A stretch of 9,909 nucleotides of DNA from Bacteroidales bacterium UBA2198. GTDB taxonomy: Bacteria; Bacteroidota; Bacteroidia; Bacteroidales; VadinHA17. The stretch is taken from assembly GCA_002328625.1 (NCBI GenBank), contig DCVC01000052.1, forward strand, positions 1-9,909, in the 5' to 3' direction. Under the pieces are notes generated by a model. That model was not told the DNA's origin. It made no database searches and saw only the letters and a list, made by a program, of their open reading frames with translations. Shown piece by piece: positions 6,193-9,909 of the stretch. The stretch's first letter is position 1. Each line of letters begins with the position of its first letter. The position numbers and the translations under genes are program-made.

Positions 6193-7599
6193 ATGGGAGA
6201 ATATAAATATAACTGGAACTACCTGTTAATCATATCACTGGTATCCGCAATGGGCGGTCTTCTTTTTGGTTACGACTGGGTAGTGATTGGAGGAGCCAAA
6301 CCTTTTTATGAACCTTTTTTTGGAATAACACACAGCCCCGCTTTGCAGGGATGGGTGATGAGTTGTGCACTTATCGGCTGTCTGACCGGCGCAATACTTT
6401 CGGGATGGCTTAGCGACAGGTTCGGCAGAAAAAAGCTATTGCTCCTTGCGGGAGCACTTTTTGTTATTGCATCAATAGGCACGGGAAGTGCCGAAAGCTT
6501 AACCGGCTTTGTGCTTTACCGTATATCAGGAGGAATTGGAATCGGACTTGCCTCAAACCTATCTCCGATTTATATTGCAGAAATAACTCCGGCAAATGTA
6601 AGAGGCAGGTTCGTCTCGATAAACCAGCTCACAATCGTGATCGGAATTCTTGCGGCACAGCTTATCAACTGGAGAATTGCAGAACCTGTTCCTGCAGATG
6701 CAACCATCCATGAGATCTTATTTTCATGGAATGGACAGACAGGATGGAGGTGGATGTTCTATGCATGTGCAGTTCCTGCAACACTTTTTTTTATCCTGAT
6801 GTGGTTCGTTCCGGAAAGCCCCAGATGGCTTACACGAAATCCAGCGGAGCATAATAAGGTGAAGAGGATTTTGTCGAAAATAGGAGGTGATCAATTTGCT
6901 GATTCCGAGTTTGAATCAATAAAAGAGACATTGCAAAGAAAATCACTGGGGAAAGAAGTATCTTTTTTAAAAGATAGAGGAATAAGGAAGCTGCTGATAA
7001 TCGGGATAATCATTGCAGTGTTTCAGCAATGGAGCGGGATCAATGTAATATTCAATTATGCCCAGGAAGTCTTTGCAACTGCAGGGTACAGTGTTTCAGA
7101 CATTTTATTTAATATAGTTATAACTGGAAGTGTGAATCTCTTATTCACATTTGTCGGGATGTTCACCGTCGATAAACTTGGCAGGAAAACGCTTATGCTT
7201 ATCGGTGCAGGCGGACTTGCAGCTATATATGCAGTAATAGGAAGTATGTATTTTTTCCATCTGCAGGGTCTGCCATTACTTATAATGGTAGTTGCAGCTA
7301 TTGCCTGTTTCGCAATGACACTGGGCCCAGTTACCTGGGTTCTTCTGTCAGAGATTTTCCCAAACAGGATACGCGGCCTGGCAATGGCAATTGCAACATT
7401 TTCATTATGGAGCGCCTGTTTTATCCTTACATATACCTTCCCTCTTCTTAATCAGCTTTTTAAGGCCTCAGGAACATTCTGGCTTTACGGTTTAATCTGT
7501 ATTCTCGGATTCTGGTTCATCTTTAAAAAATTACCGGAGACTAAAGGTAAGTCGCTGGAGATAATTGAACATGAGCTTACTGATAGAACAACCGGATAA
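6193..7599 (+). CDS. MFS sugar porter family transporter, XylE-like H+ symporter
   Basis: This 468-residue inner-membrane protein has 12 predicted helices, the usual length for the MFS sugar porter family that includes XylE and GLUT. Signatures are GGLLFGYD (21-28), DRFGRKK (75-81), R137 in NVRGR, PESPRWL (207-213), QQWSGIN (278-284), DKLGRKT (327-333), the TLGPVTWVLLSEIFPNRIRG segment (376-395) and PETKGKSLE (448-456). D28 and R137 match the proton-coupling pair D27/R133 of XylE, and QQ..GIN supplies sugar-contacting residues, so proton-driven monosaccharide import is likely. Which sugar cannot be told. It follows the UroD-like gene by 42 nt. In this operon it would bring in sugars released outside the inner membrane by the DUF1080 and GH2 enzymes. 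The ATG start is preceded closely by AGG, which is not a well-placed Shine-Dalgarno. Confidence 0.93.
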   Translation: MGEYKYNWNYLLIISLVSAMGGLLFGYDWVVIGGAKPFYEPFFGITHSPALQGWVMSCALIGCLTGAILSGWLSDRFGRKKLLLLAGALFVIASIGTGSAESLTGFVLYRISGGIGIGLASNLSPIYIAEITPANVRGRFVSINQLTIVIGILAAQLINWRIAEPVPADATIHEILFSWNGQTGWRWMFYACAVPATLFFILMWFVPESPRWLTRNPAEHNKVKRILSKIGGDQFADSEFESIKETLQRKSLGKEVSFLKDRGIRKLLIIGIIIAVFQQWSGINVIFNYAQEVFATAGYSVSDILFNIVITGSVNLLFTFVGMFTVDKLGRKTLMLIGAGGLAAIYAVIGSMYFFHLQGLPLLIMVVAAIACFAMTLGPVTWVLLSEIFPNRIRGLAMAIATFSLWSACFILTYTFPLLNQLFKASGTFWLYGLICILGFWFIFKKLPETKGKSLEIIEHELTDRTTG

Positions 7600-7641
7600 G
7601 TATGAAATAAATAATTTAAGAAATATCAATACAATCCTGAA

Positions 7642-9909
7642 ATGAAATACCTGATAATCCTTTTATTTATCCTGACAGGGTGTACAACAAATTATCAATC
7701 TGCCAGAGAAACTATCTCCCTGGCCGGGGATTGGAGATTTAAAATGGATCCACTCGATCAGGGGATCATTGACCAATGGTATAAAACCACATTTACAGAA
7801 ACGGTGAAGCTCCCGGGATCGATGGCCGAAAACGGTAAAGGAGAAGAAGTTACTTTAGACACAGACTGGACTGGTGATATTGTTGACAGATCATATTTTA
7901 ATGAAAAAAAATATGAGAAATACCGGCAGCCTGCAGAGATAAAGATTCCTTTCTGGCTAAAGCCTGTGAAATATTACAAGGGTGTCGCCTGGTACCAGAA
8001 AGAGTTCGTCCTTCCTGCCGTGTGGGAGGAAAAACATATAACCCTCTTCCTTGAGCGCTGCCACTGGGAATCCACTTTATTTGTAAACGGGATAAGAGCC
8101 GGCAGTGAAAACAGCCTGGCGGTTCCGCACGAATATGATATCACCGGACTGGTCAGATCAGGACACAATATCATATCAATCCGTATAGACAACAGGATAG
8201 TAATACCTGTGGGGATTAATTCTCACAGCATCAGCGACCATACCCAGTCAAACTGGAACGGGATAACAGGAGAGATAAGTCTGCGGGCAAAATCAGACGT
8301 TTATATCGACGATATTAAGGTTATTCCTGATGTTCAGAACCAGACTGCCAAAGTAATTGTAAGTGTTAAGAATCCCTTCAATGCTGAATTCAAAGGCAAA
8401 ATAAGGATCCGGGCTCAAAGTTTCAATACAAAAACAAATCAAAAAGTTCCTGGCCAAAATGTAACAATTGTTACAAATGCTGATAAGCAGCAGGTAGTTT
8501 TGAATTATAAGATTTCAAAACCTCAGTTATGGAGTGAATTTACACCGTTCCTCTATGAGTTGAAGGCAATTCTTAAAGAAAAAGGGAAAGGAGTTATTGA
8601 TGAAGTTGGGGTGAATTTTGGCATGCGTGAATTTAAAGCAAACGGTACCCGTTTTGAGGTTAATGGTCACCCGGTATTTCTCAGAGGTACCCTGGAATGC
8701 TGCATCTTTCCGATCACGGGTTATCCACCAACAGATGTCTCATCATGGGATAAAGTGTTGCAAACCTGTAAGGATTACGGGTTGAACCATGTCCGTTTTC
8801 ATTCATGGTGCCCTCCGGAAGCTGCATTTACAGCTGCTGATAAGCTTGGTATTTACTTTCATATTGAGTGCAGCTCATGGGCTAACCAGGGAACTTCAAT
8901 AGGTGATGGGAGTCCGGTAGATAAATTTATTTACCATGAAGGAGACAAAATACTTAAAGCTTATGGCAATCACCCATCATTCTGCATGCTTGCATATGGT
9001 AATGAACCAGCTGGCAAAAATCAGAATAAATACCTAGGTGAATTAATAACGTACTGGAAGTCAAGAGATAATCGCATAGTTTATACATCTGCGGCCGGAT
9101 GGCCGATAATCCCTGAAAATGAATTCAACCTTACTCCTGAACCCAGAATACAGCATTGGGGAGAGGGCCTGAAAAGCATAATTAATGCTGAGCCGCCACA
9201 AACAATGTTTGACTTCCGCGACATTGTATCAAAATATGAAGTGCCTACAGTAAGCCACGAGATAGGACAATGGTGCGTTTATCCTGATTTTAACGAGATT
9301 GCGAAATATTCCGGAGTTCTGAAACCAACAAATCTCGAGATATTCAGGGAGACACTCGAAGAAAATCACATGGGTATTAATGCCGGAGATTTTCTGATGG
9401 CATCGGGAAAACTTCAGGTATTATGTTATAAGGCAGATATTGAAGCTGCTCTTCGTACTCCAGGATTCGCAGGATTTCAGCTGCTTCAGCTGCATGACTT
9501 CCCTGGTCAGGGTACTGCACTGGTCGGAATACTTAATCCGTTTTTTGAATCAAAGGGATATATTACGCCGGAAGAATTCAGGATGTTCTGCAATGAGACT
9601 GTTCCGCTTGCCAGGATGAAAAAAATGACATATACAAATGAAGAGACATTTGAAGCAAAGGTTGAAGTTATACATTTTGGTTCAGTACCTCTCCGGGATG
9701 CCGGAATTTTATGTCAGGTTACAAATTCCAAAGGAGAAGTTCTTCGAAAGGAAATAATGACCCTGAATGAAATAATGATTGGCAATGAAACAATGGCAGG
9801 ATTGTTTGCAATGGATTTAATGGACATCGAGGAAGCTCAAAAACTTACATTTGAAGTATCTGTTGCAGGCACCACTTTCAGAAACAAATGGGATTTTTGG
9901 GTTTATCCT
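7642..9909 (+). CDS. Glycoside hydrolase family 2 lipoprotein (cut by right window edge)
   Basis: Reading from ATG 7642, 756 codons run open to the right edge, so the C-terminus is missing. The signal MKYLIILLFILTGC ends in a lipobox (LTGC, Cys14), implying a lipoprotein of the periplasm or cell surface. Next come the GH2 sugar-binding jelly roll (FWLKPVKYYKGVAWYQKEF, NWNGITGEISL), an immunoglobulin-like domain, and the TIM barrel opening with RFEVNGHPVFLRGT. YGNEP gives the likely acid/base E455, and VSHEIGQW gives the likely nucleophile E540. Their 85-residue spacing fits GH2, compared with about 76 in LacZ. GH2 members cleave beta-galactosides, beta-mannosides, beta-glucuronides and others; the substrate here is unknown, and a beta-galactosidase label would be a guess. 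It lies 42 nt after the transporter in the same direction and would release sugars for it. More operon genes may follow to the right. Confidence 0.9.
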   Translation, partial: MKYLIILLFILTGCTTNYQSARETISLAGDWRFKMDPLDQGIIDQWYKTTFTETVKLPGSMAENGKGEEVTLDTDWTGDIVDRSYFNEKKYEKYRQPAEIKIPFWLKPVKYYKGVAWYQKEFVLPAVWEEKHITLFLERCHWESTLFVNGIRAGSENSLAVPHEYDITGLVRSGHNIISIRIDNRIVIPVGINSHSISDHTQSNWNGITGEISLRAKSDVYIDDIKVIPDVQNQTAKVIVSVKNPFNAEFKGKIRIRAQSFNTKTNQKVPGQNVTIVTNADKQQVVLNYKISKPQLWSEFTPFLYELKAILKEKGKGVIDEVGVNFGMREFKANGTRFEVNGHPVFLRGTLECCIFPITGYPPTDVSSWDKVLQTCKDYGLNHVRFHSWCPPEAAFTAADKLGIYFHIECSSWANQGTSIGDGSPVDKFIYHEGDKILKAYGNHPSFCMLAYGNEPAGKNQNKYLGELITYWKSRDNRIVYTSAAGWPIIPENEFNLTPEPRIQHWGEGLKSIINAEPPQTMFDFRDIVSKYEVPTVSHEIGQWCVYPDFNEIAKYSGVLKPTNLEIFRETLEENHMGINAGDFLMASGKLQVLCYKADIEAALRTPGFAGFQLLQLHDFPGQGTALVGILNPFFESKGYITPEEFRMFCNETVPLARMKKMTYTNEETFEAKVEVIHFGSVPLRDAGILCQVTNSKGEVLRKEIMTLNEIMIGNETMAGLFAMDLMDIEEAQKLTFEVSVAGTTFRNKWDFWVYP

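Overview
The window looks like a chromosomal segment of an anaerobic or facultative Bacteroidota bacterium, probably Bacteroidales or Marinilabiliales. The evidence is moderate-to-low GC, AT-rich intergenic gaps with weak Shine-Dalgarno signals, a TAnnTTTG-type promoter, and the pairing of a DUF1080 lipoprotein with a Tat-exported Gfo/Idh/MocA oxidoreductase and a lipoprotein GH2 enzyme. The genus cannot be told from this sequence.

Layout. Bases 1-1357 (minus) hold the N-terminal 452 codons of leucyl-tRNA synthetase; the rest lies beyond the left edge. Bases 1358-1664 are non-coding and carry a degenerate repeat of AGTCCGAAG-like and GCTATGA/GAGCTC-like units, a small hairpin and a good Bacteroidota-type promoter. 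That promoter drives a tRNA-Arg(CCG) gene at 1665-1737, followed by a rho-independent terminator. A 188-residue protein of unknown function is encoded on the minus strand (1870-2436).

From 2563 to the right edge, five plus-strand genes with gaps of 22-56 nt form a probable operon: a DUF1080 (3-keto-disaccharide hydrolase family) lipoprotein, a Tat-exported Gfo/Idh/MocA oxidoreductase, a uroporphyrinogen-decarboxylase-fold (MtaA/CmuA-like) protein with a GTG start, a sugar-porter MFS transporter, and a GH2 glycoside hydrolase lipoprotein cut by the right edge.

How the genes may work together (inference). The exported oxidoreductase could oxidise a glycoside, for example at C3. The DUF1080 lipoprotein and the GH2 enzyme could break glycosidic bonds outside the cytoplasm, and the XylE-like symporter could import the released monosaccharide. 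The cytoplasmic UroD-like protein is the unexplained member. It keeps the His-x-Cys pair of corrinoid-linked methyltransferases but has His where the third zinc-binding Cys normally lies, and no corrinoid protein is visible nearby. It is the best candidate for undescribed chemistry here. No SusC/SusD pair, regulator, insertion sequence, CRISPR array or phage gene is visible.
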